From Rhodococcus globerulus NBRC 14531 (lineage in GTDB: Bacteria; Actinomycetota; Actinomycetes; Mycobacteriales; Mycobacteriaceae), in assembly GCF_001894805.1 (NCBI RefSeq), contig NZ_BCWX01000001.1, forward strand, positions 372,001-436,000: DNA of 64,000 nt. Reading direction: 5' to 3'. Under the pieces are notes generated by a model that searched no databases, was not told the origin of the DNA, and saw nothing but the letters and a program-made list of their open reading frames with translations. Positions 53,559 through 61,531 of the stretch are shown piece after piece. Numbering within the stretch: position 1 is the first letter of the stretch; each line of letters begins with the position of its first letter. A program made the position numbers and the translations under genes.

Positions 53559-54437
53559 GTGTCCCACACTTTCCTCGCAGTGTTGTTTGCCATCGGTGCA
53601 GCGGTCTGTATCGCGATCGGCACAGTAGTTCGCCAGCGCACGGCAGCGGTGGTCCCGGATGATTCCATCGGTGCACTCGGACCGATCACGACGCTCGTGC
53701 ACAGCCCGATCTGGTGGCTGGGCACGATCGTCGGGATGGTGGGTTACGCACTTCAAGCTGCTGCGCTCGGCTTGGGATCGCTGCTGCTGGTGCAGCCGCT
53801 TCTGGTGTTGTCCCTGCTGTTTGCGCTCCCGCTCGGCGCAAGATTCAGTGGGCGCACGATCAGCGCGCGGGAGTGGTTGTGGGCGGCGGCGCTCACAACG
53901 TCGGTGGCGGTGCTGATCATCGTCGGTGATCCGCGGCCGGGGCAACCGCGAGCGGAAACGCACCATTGGGTCATGATCACGCTGATCGGGCTGCCGTTCG
54001 TCGCGCTGTGTCTTGTCGGAGCACATCGGCGCACGGGATCGGCGAGGGCATTGCTCCTCGGAATTGCAGGCGGCTCACTGTTCGGAGTTGCTGCAGTGCT
54101 CACCAAAGGTGTTGTGCACCTTGTGACGCTCGGACCTTCAGCCGTTCTTACGTCCTTCGAGTTCTATGCACTTGTCGCGGTTGCAGCGGTCGCGACTTCG
54201 GTGCAGCAGTCAGCTTTTCAAGCGGGGGATCTACAAGCGTCGCTGCCGGCGACAACAATCATGGAGCCGGTGATCGCGTCGCTGCTCGGGTTTGTGGTTC
54301 TCGGCGAATACCTCGACGCGGATCGTAAAGTGGCCGCGGTTCTTGCACTCGCCGTCGTTGCGATGATCGCGGCCACCGTTGCCTTGGCCCGCAATGCGGC
54401 CGGCAGCGAGGTTTCGGTGCCGCAGAAGGTTCGCTGA
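53559..54437 (+). CDS. DMT-superfamily/EamA-like transporter
   Basis: 292 residues, GTG start at 53559. About nine hydrophobic helices, with the internal repeat of two EamA-like halves: FAIGAAVCIAIGTVVRQRTA and GIAGGSLFGVAAVLTKGVVH, and the final LPATTIMEPVIASLLGFVVL GEYLD-type end. The pattern resembles DMT proteins of actinobacteria related to magnesium/NIPA-like transporters. The substrate is unknown. It follows tatA by 20 bases, so it may belong to the oxidase operon. Confidence 0.8.
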   Translation: MSHTFLAVLFAIGAAVCIAIGTVVRQRTAAVVPDDSIGALGPITTLVHSPIWWLGTIVGMVGYALQAAALGLGSLLLVQPLLVLSLLFALPLGARFSGRTISAREWLWAAALTTSVAVLIIVGDPRPGQPRAETHHWVMITLIGLPFVALCLVGAHRRTGSARALLLGIAGGSLFGVAAVLTKGVVHLVTLGPSAVLTSFEFYALVAVAAVATSVQQSAFQAGDLQASLPATTIMEPVIASLLGFVVLGEYLDADRKVAAVLALAVVAMIAATVALARNAAGSEVSVPQKVR

Positions 54438-54448
54438 GATTTCCGGCG

Positions 54449-55066
54449 TCAGACGAGGCCCTCTGCCCTGGCCACAGACTGCGGTTGCCGCGAGTCCTTG
54501 ACCAGTACGTCGATCACGACATCTTCGTCTTGATACGTCGCCAGCTGCGCGAGGCCGGGAGTCTGCCGCACCAGCGAGTGAACGCCGTCGCCGGCCTGCG
54601 GATACTCGGGCACGATGTGACGCCAATGGGCGCACACCAGCGTGCCACCGGGTTCGAGGTGTTCGACGGTACGACCCATCGCCTCGGTGAGCTTCTCGAT
54701 GCTGAGGTAGTAGCCGATCTCGCTGAGCACGATGAGGTCGAAGGTGGCGTCCGGCCAGGTGTCGTCGCCCAGGGCCCATTCCCTGAACTCGACGTTGTAC
54801 CCGGAGAGTCGTCGACGAGCCGTTTCGAGCGCTGACGGCACGATGTCGGTGGCGATCACCGCGTCGCAACGATCCGCCAACATTTTGGTGAGGACCCCGA
54901 TGGAACATCCGGGTTCGAAGGCCGAGCGGTATCGGGGCTTGGGCAGCATTGCGGTGGTGAGTGCGTATTTTCTCTTTTCGTACCAGCGTGTTTCGAAGTC
55001 CCACGGATCCGACTGGGCTGCGTACATCTTGTCGAAGTAGTCGGGTGGAAGTTGCGGATCACTCAT
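54449..55066 (-). CDS. SAM-dependent methyltransferase, NodS-like
   Basis: 205 residues. Opening DYFDKMYAAQSDPWDFETRW, then motif I SAFEPGCSIGVLTKMLADRC, DAVIATDIVPSALETARRRL, motif IV FDLIVLSEIGYYLSIEKLTE and LEPGGTLVCAHWRHI. This matches the NodS family of small-molecule (oligosaccharide or N-) methyltransferases. It ends a four-gene operon with a GT2 transferase, an acyl-CoA dehydrogenase-like protein and a PIG-L deacetylase, and overlaps the PIG-L end by 4 bases. NodS methylates the N-deacetylated amine of Nod-factor precursors, which fits the PIG-L neighbour by analogy. Confidence 0.88.
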   Translation of the reverse strand: MSDPQLPPDYFDKMYAAQSDPWDFETRWYEKRKYALTTAMLPKPRYRSAFEPGCSIGVLTKMLADRCDAVIATDIVPSALETARRRLSGYNVEFREWALGDDTWPDATFDLIVLSEIGYYLSIEKLTEAMGRTVEHLEPGGTLVCAHWRHIVPEYPQAGDGVHSLVRQTPGLAQLATYQDEDVVIDVLVKDSRQPQSVARAEGLV

Positions 55067-55818
55067 ACGAATACGGTCTCATAGGTGCGTAGCAGCCGGG
55101 TCAGGGCGTGTGGCGGGAGTATCGGTTGGTCGGCGGGATGATTGGAGAGCGGCAAAATCTGGGTGGTGAACTGTTGCACCGCAGAGGTTTTCGCTTGACG
55201 CACATCGGCAGGCAGGGTGATGGTGTGCAGGCGATCCCACGGAACGCTCGGGTGTTCCGGAGTTGCCCAATGCCACGTCCAGACGGGGTACTCGATCAGG
55301 CGAGCACCGGTGTAGGCGCACGCCTGCGCTGCTGCAGTTCCCGTTGCCTCGTGGTCGGGATGGCCGTCGCCGCGCCAGGTCGAGGCGCACCAGGTTCCGT
55401 CTGGTGCTTCGGCGAGAATCTCGTGGAGTCGCTCGGCTAGCTCGTTGCTGTGCGTGCGGATGTCTCCGTCAGGCAACATCAACCGGACCGGGACGGGGGT
55501 ACCGAGTTCCTCTGCCGCTCGGACAGACTCGACCCGTCGACGCTGTTCGAGCTCAGCTCTCGTGAGGGTGGGAGAACCGGGGTGTGAAGCGCCGCCGTCC
55601 GTAACGGAGACGATCTGAACATCGATGCCCGAACGCGTCGCCATCAGCGCTGTTCCTCCGAGGCCCAGAATCTCGTCATCCGGATGAGGGGCCACGATGA
55701 CCAGACGCTTACATGACGAGAGATCGAGCTCGGGGAAAGGGCGCTGCCACTGCTGCCACACGGATTCCGGTGTGCCGCCGTCGTCGACGGGCTTCTGCGC
55801 GAACAGTTTCGAGTTCAC
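55063..55818 (-). CDS. PIG-L/LmbE-family N-deacetylase
   Basis: 251 residues from the GTG at 55818, selected because it overlaps the previous stop (GTGA); the frame extends to 55938 inside the upstream gene. Zinc-site motifs are IVAPHPDDEILGLGGTAL (H-P-D-D-E) and WRGDGHPDHEATGTAAAQAC, plus EYPVWTWHWATPEH. PIG-L enzymes remove N-acetyl groups from sugars, as in mycothiol (MshB) and GPI synthesis. Here the substrate is presumably a product of the GT2 enzyme of the same operon. The methyltransferase gene overlaps its end. Confidence 0.9.
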   Translation of the reverse strand: MNSKLFAQKPVDDGGTPESVWQQWQRPFPELDLSSCKRLVIVAPHPDDEILGLGGTALMATRSGIDVQIVSVTDGGASHPGSPTLTRAELEQRRRVESVRAAEELGTPVPVRLMLPDGDIRTHSNELAERLHEILAEAPDGTWCASTWRGDGHPDHEATGTAAAQACAYTGARLIEYPVWTWHWATPEHPSVPWDRLHTITLPADVRQAKTSAVQQFTTQILPLSNHPADQPILPPHALTRLLRTYETVFV

Positions 55819-56753
55819 CACGTCGATGATCCTTGTGCTGTCAGGCGGCCGAGCTGAGCGAGATCCTTCTCGGCATGACTTTGCCGAAGGTAGACGGTGA
55901 GATCGGCAACGCGGGCAGCATGGTCGCCGTCCAGGCACAAGGGTGCTGCTCCCAGAGCTCGCCCGACTCGATCGAGGGTTTCGGTAGCTGCCCGTTCCAC
56001 GATCGAACGGGCTGCCAGTGCTCGCTGTTGTGCCTTTCCGTTCTTGTCGAGAGGATCGTCGTCGATTTCGGCTGCGGCGGCGTCGAGGGTGTAGCGAGCG
56101 GCGGTCAACCCGGCATCAACAGCCCCGAAATGGGCCAGGATGTAAGGGTCTTCGGAATGCGCTGCCTTGTTCCTCAACGCGTCGGCGACACCGCAGGCGG
56201 CGCCGTACCAACAGGCCGCCACACCGATAGCCCCGTGCCAGAAACCCGGCCGGGTCAGATAATCTCCGATGTTGCCGACGGGAATTGCCGGTACGGCGTC
56301 GAAGTCAACTGCACTGGAATCACTTTCGGCCATGCCGACCGCTTTCCACGAACCGGGGACCGGATGTACGCCGGGCAACCCGAGTTCGACGGCAAACAGC
56401 GAGGGTGTGCCGTCGATCAGTGCGGTGACCAGAGCGTGCGTGCAGATACTTGCTCCCGAGCACCACAACTTACGTCCGGTGAGCGTCCAGATACCCACGT
56501 GCTCCGAGGCATTCACCACTGGTTGCGGTGGCTCAGCTGCCCACACGCCCCACAGTTGCCCAGGTTCGGGTTCCGGTCCGTCCAGTTCCGCGAGTATCGC
56601 AACCGCGTCGGTGTGCGCCTCCGCCATTCGGCCGAGCACGACATTTTCGCGAGCGAGTTCGGCGAGAGCATTCCATCGTGCTGCCGTTGCGCCGCTGCCC
56701 GGCAGTGGCAGGTAGAGGTCGGTTTCTTTCAGAAGCGTTTGTAGTCGTGTCAT
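55815..56753 (-). CDS. Acyl-CoA dehydrogenase-like protein (short, divergent)
   Basis: 312 residues from the ATG at 56753, overlapping the previous stop; typical acyl-CoA dehydrogenases have about 380. Recognisable are WGVWAAEPPQPVV, WTLTGRKLWCSGASICTHAL (the flavin-contact strand), GVHPVPGSWKAVGMAESDSS, and the all-helical C-terminal domain LAARSIVERAATETLDRVGR. The N-terminal helical domain is reduced, and no catalytic Glu could be placed with certainty. It may oxidise an acyl or amine group of the unknown glycoconjugate of this operon or bind flavin without dehydrogenation. Confidence 0.75.
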   Translation of the reverse strand: MTRLQTLLKETDLYLPLPGSGATAARWNALAELARENVVLGRMAEAHTDAVAILAELDGPEPEPGQLWGVWAAEPPQPVVNASEHVGIWTLTGRKLWCSGASICTHALVTALIDGTPSLFAVELGLPGVHPVPGSWKAVGMAESDSSAVDFDAVPAIPVGNIGDYLTRPGFWHGAIGVAACWYGAACGVADALRNKAAHSEDPYILAHFGAVDAGLTAARYTLDAAAAEIDDDPLDKNGKAQQRALAARSIVERAATETLDRVGRALGAAPLCLDGDHAARVADLTVYLRQSHAEKDLAQLGRLTAQGSSTW

Positions 56754-57448
56754 CGCGCCACATCCACTGTCTCGGTGCCGAGTTCTCGTATATGCCCGGC
56801 AAAACCGCCTGGTGTCCGTCCATCCGTGCGAGCCGAGGTTGTGACTGCAATGTCCTGCGCCCACGCGATCCTGGCACCGTCCTCGCTGAGACGGCGAACC
56901 AGATCGACGTCCTCACCTTCCTCGAGATGGGAGAATCCTCCTACGCTCCAATACTTGTCGGCTCGGATGCCGAGGTTTGCGCCGTGGATGTGCCCGTGGC
57001 GACCTATCGGATGCGCGTGATACCGCTGTTCGTAAAGCTGCTGGACGGACGACGGTTGATCATCCCAGTCGGCGATGCGCACTGTTCCGGCAACAACGTC
57101 CGCGCTCTGCGCGTACTCGAGTTGCCGCGCAAGCCATGTCGGGCCGACAACCGAATCCGCGTCGGTGGTGGCAAACCACGTCGACGCGGACGCAGTGCGA
57201 CTGTCGGTGCCGAACGTCGAGAATCCGGTGGCACGAGATTTTCCGACATTGTGGTGCTGTGCTCGAATGACGTCGATGCCGCTCGGGATCACTTCACTCG
57301 ATCGGTCGGAGCAGCTGTCCAGGACCGTGACAATCCGAACGGGAACATCGATCCGACGCGTGGCCTCGAGCAGTGCGTCGATGCAGTGCGGGAGGTCGAC
57401 CGCTTCGTTGTGGGCGGGGACTACTACAAGAACCTGGTCGATGGTCAT
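56750..57448 (-). CDS. Glycosyltransferase family 2
   Basis: 232 residues from the ATG at 57448, with GGAAAGGATCG upstream. GT-A fold: VLVVVPAHNEAVDLPHCIDA, RIVTVLDSCSDRSSEV, the donor-binding WFATTDADSVVGPTWLARQL (DAD in the DxD position), and HGANLGIRADKYWSVGGFSH followed by EGEDVDLVRRL. It transfers a sugar from a nucleotide donor. It is the first gene of an operon in which each of the next three genes overlaps its predecessor by 4 bases. Confidence 0.9.
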   Translation of the reverse strand: MTIDQVLVVVPAHNEAVDLPHCIDALLEATRRIDVPVRIVTVLDSCSDRSSEVIPSGIDVIRAQHHNVGKSRATGFSTFGTDSRTASASTWFATTDADSVVGPTWLARQLEYAQSADVVAGTVRIADWDDQPSSVQQLYEQRYHAHPIGRHGHIHGANLGIRADKYWSVGGFSHLEEGEDVDLVRRLSEDGARIAWAQDIAVTTSARTDGRTPGGFAGHIRELGTETVDVAR

Positions 57449-57732
57449 AGCGACGATCCTTTCCTCACCCATGCGTCACGCCGTGTTTCTTCCGGCGCGG
57501 ACTTTCAAGGAAACCATATGGCCGCAATTATCCGCGCCCTTCCCGCGATCCGCCCGCGAGGCGAAAGATGTTTGTGTGAAACATGTCTCGATCGAGTTTG
57601 GAGCAGTGAGGAAGTGGGTAAGCCATCTCGCCTGGCGCGTCCTTCGGTGGTGTGAACATGTGCCCCGTCGGGTAGCCGACTTCAGCGACGAATTGAAGAC
57701 TTCACGCTGACCATCCCACTGAGGAGTCGATC

Positions 57733-58380
57733 ATGATCGTGCGGTTACCAGGCGTGTATCCACCGCAGCACGACACATCCCTGCTAAGCGACGCGCTGCT
57801 GTTCGAGCCGTTGACGGCTGACAGCAGAGTGCTTGATCTGTGCTGCGGAACCGGCGCTCTGTCCGTTGCCTCGAGGCGCGCCGGTGCGGGGCACGTCGTA
57901 GCGGTTGATATCTCCCGGCGCGCACAGGTCAACACATGGCTCAATGCTGTGATCAATCGAAAACGCGTCGACGCGCGCCGCGGTGACCTGACGGATGCGG
58001 TGGGCAGCGAGTTGTTCGATCTGATTATCTCGAATCCGCCGTATGTCCCAGCGTGGGACGACGCGTTGCCGACGGCAGGAATCGCGCGTGCCTGGGACGC
58101 GGGAAAAGACGGACGTAGCGTCCTCGACCGGATCGCGGCGAGAGCGCCCGATCATGTCGCTCCGGGCGGAACGCTGCTGTTGCTCCAGTCCGCGCTCTGT
58201 GGAGTCGACAAAACCGCGGCGATACTGGAGGAATTCGGGATGCTTGTCGAAGTGTCGGCGCGTGCGTCGGTTCCGTTCGGCCCGGTGATGACTGGGCGCC
58301 GGATGATGCTGGAATCGCGAGGGTTGATCACGGCCGATCAGGATACCGAGCAACTGGTGATCATTCGCGCAACAAAATGA
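57733..58380 (+). CDS. HemK/PrmC-like SAM methyltransferase
   Basis: 215 residues, ATG at 57733 after GAGGAGTCGATC. Motif I is VLDLCCGTGALSVASRRAGA (33-52), the acidic end of strand 2 is VVAVDI, and LIISNPPYVPAW (NPPY 101-104) marks N-methyltransferases of glutamine, adenine or cytosine. The lack of the PrmC N-terminal helical domain resembles HemK2/Mtq2-type enzymes, so a protein-glutamine or small-molecule substrate is possible. A strong bidirectional terminator follows. Confidence 0.85.
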   Translation: MIVRLPGVYPPQHDTSLLSDALLFEPLTADSRVLDLCCGTGALSVASRRAGAGHVVAVDISRRAQVNTWLNAVINRKRVDARRGDLTDAVGSELFDLIISNPPYVPAWDDALPTAGIARAWDAGKDGRSVLDRIAARAPDHVAPGGTLLLLQSALCGVDKTAAILEEFGMLVEVSARASVPFGPVMTGRRMMLESRGLITADQDTEQLVIIRATK

Positions 58381-58399
58381 CGACCGGGATTACACATGA

Positions 58400-58444
58400 G
58401 AAAAGGCTGGATGCCTGCAGCTTGTGCGGGCTTCCAGCCTTTTC
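58400..58444. terminator. Bidirectional terminator
   Basis: GAAAAGGCTGGA (58400-58411) pairs with TCCAGCCTTTTC (58433-58444), with a 21-base loop and a T-run on each strand. It lies between the convergent methyltransferase and cold-shock genes and can serve both. Confidence 0.85.
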
Positions 58445-58470
58445 AGTCTGAAGTCAGACGGGGATCGAAC

Positions 58471-58674
58471 TCAGATGGCGCGAACGTTCTGAGCCTGGGG
58501 GCCCTTCTGGCCCTGTCCGATCTCGAACTCGACCTTCTGGCCCTCGTCGAGGGACTTGTAGCCGCTGCCCTGGATCTCCGAGTAGTGAACGAACACATCC
58601 GGTCCGCCACCTTCCTGCTCGATGAATCCGAAGCCCTTTTCACCGTTGAACCACTTGACACTGCCCTGAGCCAT
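58471..58674 (-). CDS. cspA: Cold-shock protein (CspA family)
   Basis: 67 residues from the ATG at 58674; the longer frame upstream is an artefact of a long leader. RNA-binding motifs are complete: [15 protein letters not shown] (RNP1 KGFGFI), [11 protein letters not shown] (RNP2) and [20 protein letters not shown]. It is a cytoplasmic nucleic-acid chaperone. The probable 5' leader of more than 100 bases is usual for regulated csp genes. A bidirectional terminator follows. Confidence 0.96.
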   Translation of the reverse strand: MAQGSVKWFNGEKGFGFIEQEGGGPDVFVHYSEIQGSGYKSLDEGQKVEFEIGQGQKGPQAQNVRAI

Positions 58675-58963
58675 AACCAAATTCTCCTGGATCCATCGAG
58701 CCGAGCCCTCCCATCGAGAGTTCGGTCTCACCCTTGATCCTGCCATGCTCTTCTTTTTCTGTCTTCGATAACTTCCACAAAACCTTGACGAGTATCGACA
58801 ATCAGGACATCGACTCACGAGTGCGATTCACCTAATAGTGGCTCTGACCTGCTGTGGAGTTGTGTCTGAGGGGCTTGCGCGTCATAGGCGATGTTGCGAA
58901 TTTTTTTACGCTCGGCGTGTTATCGAAGGCGGGATGTCGGGTGGAGAACCCATCCGATACGTG
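58675..58963. other. cspA upstream region
   Basis: About 290 bases containing the promoter and leader of cspA. No gene was seen, and no clear conserved cold-shock element could be defined by eye. Confidence 0.4.
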
Positions 58964-59440
58964 TTACTCGGGGCGCTGAAGAAGGTTCTTTTGCAGGGTT
59001 ACCGTCACGGTAGCGGCGTTAGTTGCATCACGCCGGGGAGCGTCGTCGGTCCCTATGTAGGCAATTGCGCCTTGGCGCACAACGTCGAGTTCGGCGTGGT
59101 CGGTGAGCGACTCGAGTACAAACCAGCTGAACGAGCTTTTGCCGGCGGGCTGTTCTGCGGTCGAGATTGCCGACACGGCGATACGGAGCGCGTTCTCCGG
59201 GGCTGTGAAAGTGCAGGTGATGTCGGTACCTGGTGCTGCCAGCGCGATCAGCATGCTGGCTGCTTCGTCGATGGCCAATTCGAGGTCGGCTACGCCGTCG
59301 ACGTCGAACCCGTGGTTGTAGGCGATGTTGCAGGTCATTCCACGTAGGGTGCTGAGTTGGTCGGCTGCGGCGCGCACTCGAATACAGGCGAGTGTGGGGA
59401 TTGTCGATCCCGCGTGCAGATCAGTCGGCAAGGTTGTCAC
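58964..59440 (-). CDS. RsbW-like anti-sigma/ATPase-domain protein
   Basis: 158 residues. It resembles the HATPase_c_2 anti-sigma factors: RVRAAADQLSTLRGMTCNIA, ADLELAIDEAASMLIALAAP in the N-box position, and IRIAVSAIS-type strands (LRIAVSAISTAEQPAGKSSF). The catalytic Glu of DEA is present, but the usual Asn two turns later is replaced, and a clear G-box is absent, so ATP binding may be lost. Such proteins usually bind SigF/SigB-type sigma factors. No sigma-factor gene is adjacent; the upstream neighbour on the same strand is a GAF-ANTAR regulator. Confidence 0.78.
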   Translation of the reverse strand: MTTLPTDLHAGSTIPTLACIRVRAAADQLSTLRGMTCNIAYNHGFDVDGVADLELAIDEAASMLIALAAPGTDITCTFTAPENALRIAVSAISTAEQPAGKSSFSWFVLESLTDHAELDVVRQGAIAYIGTDDAPRRDATNAATVTVTLQKNLLQRPE

Positions 59441-59599
59441 TGGCTATGCTCCTGGGTCGTGTCGTAGGGTCTGAAATCGGGTAAGCGAGGTTATAGTTAC
59501 TTCGCTCCACAGACAGAGGCATACCCAGGTGTAATTCGTTATAAACCAATGGTTCGGCAAAGTGACGCAAGTCGTACCCTTGGTTTGTTTTGTCCAAAT

Positions 59600-60376
59600 T
59601 CACCCTGTGGCTTTGGCACGCTCGACAATCTCCTCGGCAATGACATGCAGCTTCTGCTGCTTTCGTTGCGACTCCTTGACGAGGACGTCGAACGCCCTTT
59701 CGGAACCGAACCCGTGTATTGCCATCAGGATTCCTTTGGCCTGTTCGATGGTTGCCCGGGACTTCATCGCGGTGTTGAGACCCGCGATTTCGTGCTTCGC
59801 GAACTCGATTTCCTTCGACACACGCAGTAAACCCTCGATCGAGGTTGTGTACACACGCAGGATCAACGCGTCCACTTCGCTGAATCCGTGGGCGCCACGG
59901 CTGTAGATGTTGAGTGCTCCAGCGTGCCGGTCGTAGATCCAGATGGGGGCGGACAGGAAACTCTGTACTCCCGCTCCGCGCAGATTTGCTGTGAAGGTCG
60001 GCCATCGCACTTCGGAATCCGCGACAGTAGCGCGCACGACTGATCGCGTCCGCGCGGCCTCGAGACACGGGCCTTCCCCGGATACGTACTGTTCGAAGTC
60101 GACATCCAGGACGGCTTTGTCGGTGCTCGCTGCGGTCCGGGGGACCCCGGATTCGGAGAGAAGAGTCACCCCGGCCATGTCGGCTCCGGAAATTGTCTCC
60201 ACAGTGCGTACGCATACGCGTTCCAAGAGAGCATCGGTTGCGCTGCCTGGACCTACGCGTGCGGCGACATCGGACAATGCGGTGACGAGCGCGTCGAGTT
60301 TCTCGACGAGCTCGCCGGGATCGATGTCCTCGCCCAGTGCTCTGTCGAGGACGTTGTCTTCAGAGCGCTCCTTCAT
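59600..60376 (-). CDS. GAF-ANTAR transcription antitermination regulator
   Basis: 258 residues from the ATG at 60376; a TTG at 60391 is possible. A GAF domain spans about residues 40-180 (DALLERVCVRTVETISGADM, AGVTLLSESGVPRTAAST, FEQYVSGEGPCLEAARTRSV, GAGVQSFLSAPIWIYDRHAG). The C-terminal ANTAR RNA-binding domain follows: LNTAMKSRATIEQAKGILMA, FGSERAFDVLVKESQRKQQK, LHVIAEEIVERA. ANTAR proteins bind paired RNA hairpins to prevent termination. The signal sensed is unknown. It lies upstream of the RsbW-like gene. Confidence 0.93.
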   Translation of the reverse strand: MKERSEDNVLDRALGEDIDPGELVEKLDALVTALSDVAARVGPGSATDALLERVCVRTVETISGADMAGVTLLSESGVPRTAASTDKAVLDVDFEQYVSGEGPCLEAARTRSVVRATVADSEVRWPTFTANLRGAGVQSFLSAPIWIYDRHAGALNIYSRGAHGFSEVDALILRVYTTSIEGLLRVSKEIEFAKHEIAGLNTAMKSRATIEQAKGILMAIHGFGSERAFDVLVKESQRKQQKLHVIAEEIVERAKATG

Positions 60377-60440
60377 GGCTACCCCGCTCAACTGGTTACT
60401 CAGGCCGGCCCGTCATCAATGGACGCGTGTATCTGACGGA

Positions 60441-60620
60441 CTACATCAGTATATTGTCCGAATTTGTGGCGGATCGGGTTTCCAATTCACGAAATGCAAC
60501 CGAAGCGTCACAATCGTTTTGGTTCATAACGACGCCCACCGCACGTCCGATGTCGACGCGCGCCCCGATCGCGTCGCGACGAGCACTAGCGGCTCGGCCG
60601 CGCTTGTCATCATGAGCTGC
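60441..60620 (-). pseudogene. ANTAR-domain remnant
   Basis: The minus-strand frame reads ARVDIGRAVGVVMNQNDCDA followed by SVAFRELETRSATNSDNI, which fits the ANTAR pattern R-x-x-I-G-x-A-x-G-h-h-M...A-F-x-x-L...S-x-x-x-N. The upstream sequence is Arg/Ala-rich and lacks a GAF domain; the frame ends shortly after. It is either a decayed gene or a minimal ANTAR protein of up to 74 residues from 60665. Confidence 0.5.
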
Positions 60621-60796
60621 AACTTCGAGAGCACTTGAGCGAACCCGCCGGTGATTGTCCGGCAAAAGCGGTATTGCAGCCGACTGGTAGGTGGCAGGTG
60701 ACGTGGTTCATCGCCGACTCTGACTCTCGGACGGGGAGGCGACAGCGATTGAAGAATCTGCTTGGGGGATTGCAAGAGTTGCGGGCCACAGATTGA

Positions 60797-61340
60797 ATCG
60801 GTGCCGATATCGTCTGCGAATCCGTCGATGAGGGGTTTGAACCGCACCGCAATCTGGTGCACCGCAATCCGGTGGTGCTGAGCGCATTGACGGGGTCAGT
60901 GGTCCTGATCGACGACTTCGAGATTGCCGGTCCCAGATGGCATGCGTTTGCGCAATCCGCGGCGCGCTCCGGACTCGGCGCCTGCCGCGTGTTTCCGCTG
61001 AGGCTTACCGAGCGGCTACTAGGTGCACTTTGCTGTGTTCACGACCGATCCGTGGAATTCTCGCCCCCGGGATAACGCGTCAGGCCAGTCGCTGGCTGAT
61101 CTGGCTGCAATTGCACTGTCGATGTCCGACGTCAACGAACGGTCTGAAGCGGCAATCATTGCGGCACAACATATTCTCGCCTCCCGCAACACAATCGAAC
61201 AGGACGGTGGAGTGATTGCCGAACTCGATCAGGTCGACATCGACTCTGCCAATAAGGCTTTGGCTGTCCGGTCACAGGCGCGGGGTGTGACCGTTGCTCA
61301 GTATTCCGAGCATGTAGTCGAGGATCTCGAATTTCGTTGA
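60797..61340 (+). pseudogene. Frameshifted GAF-ANTAR gene remnant
   Basis: The first frame reads GSVVLIDDFEIAGPRWHAFA and SGLGACRVFPLRLTERLLGA, the second half of a GAF domain, ending near 61075. A frameshift at about 61030 leads to FTTDPWNSRPRDNASGQSLA, AAIIAAQHILASRNTIEQDG and a weak ANTAR-like segment (NKALAVRSQARGVTVAQYSE). No start or N-terminal half of GAF is present. It runs opposite to the intact GAF-ANTAR gene and is probably a decayed paralogue. Confidence 0.7.
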
Positions 61341-61531
61341 TCGCAGAATTTGGTGATCGATTTCATTGCGGCGTAGGAAATTTCAGCGAGGCGTGCGGGA
61401 CTTTGGTCCGTGAGTCTGGTGGACGTAGTGCGCGAGTGTGGTTGCTGTTTTCCCTTGTGTTGGCCTTTGTGCGAGTCTGAGCGCGCCGATCCTTCACGCG
61501 GGAGGATTCTTGCTATGTGGGGAGGTGTGCG
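61341..61531. promoter_or_regulatory. manA upstream region
   Basis: About 190 bases before manA. It presumably holds the manA promoter; no gene or clear element was identified apart from the GGGGAGG ribosome site at about 61519. Confidence 0.35.

Noticed and set aside
56528-57655. 375-codon plus-strand open frame
   Set aside because: Antisense to the GT2 and ACAD-like genes, which show overlapping starts and stops and family motifs.
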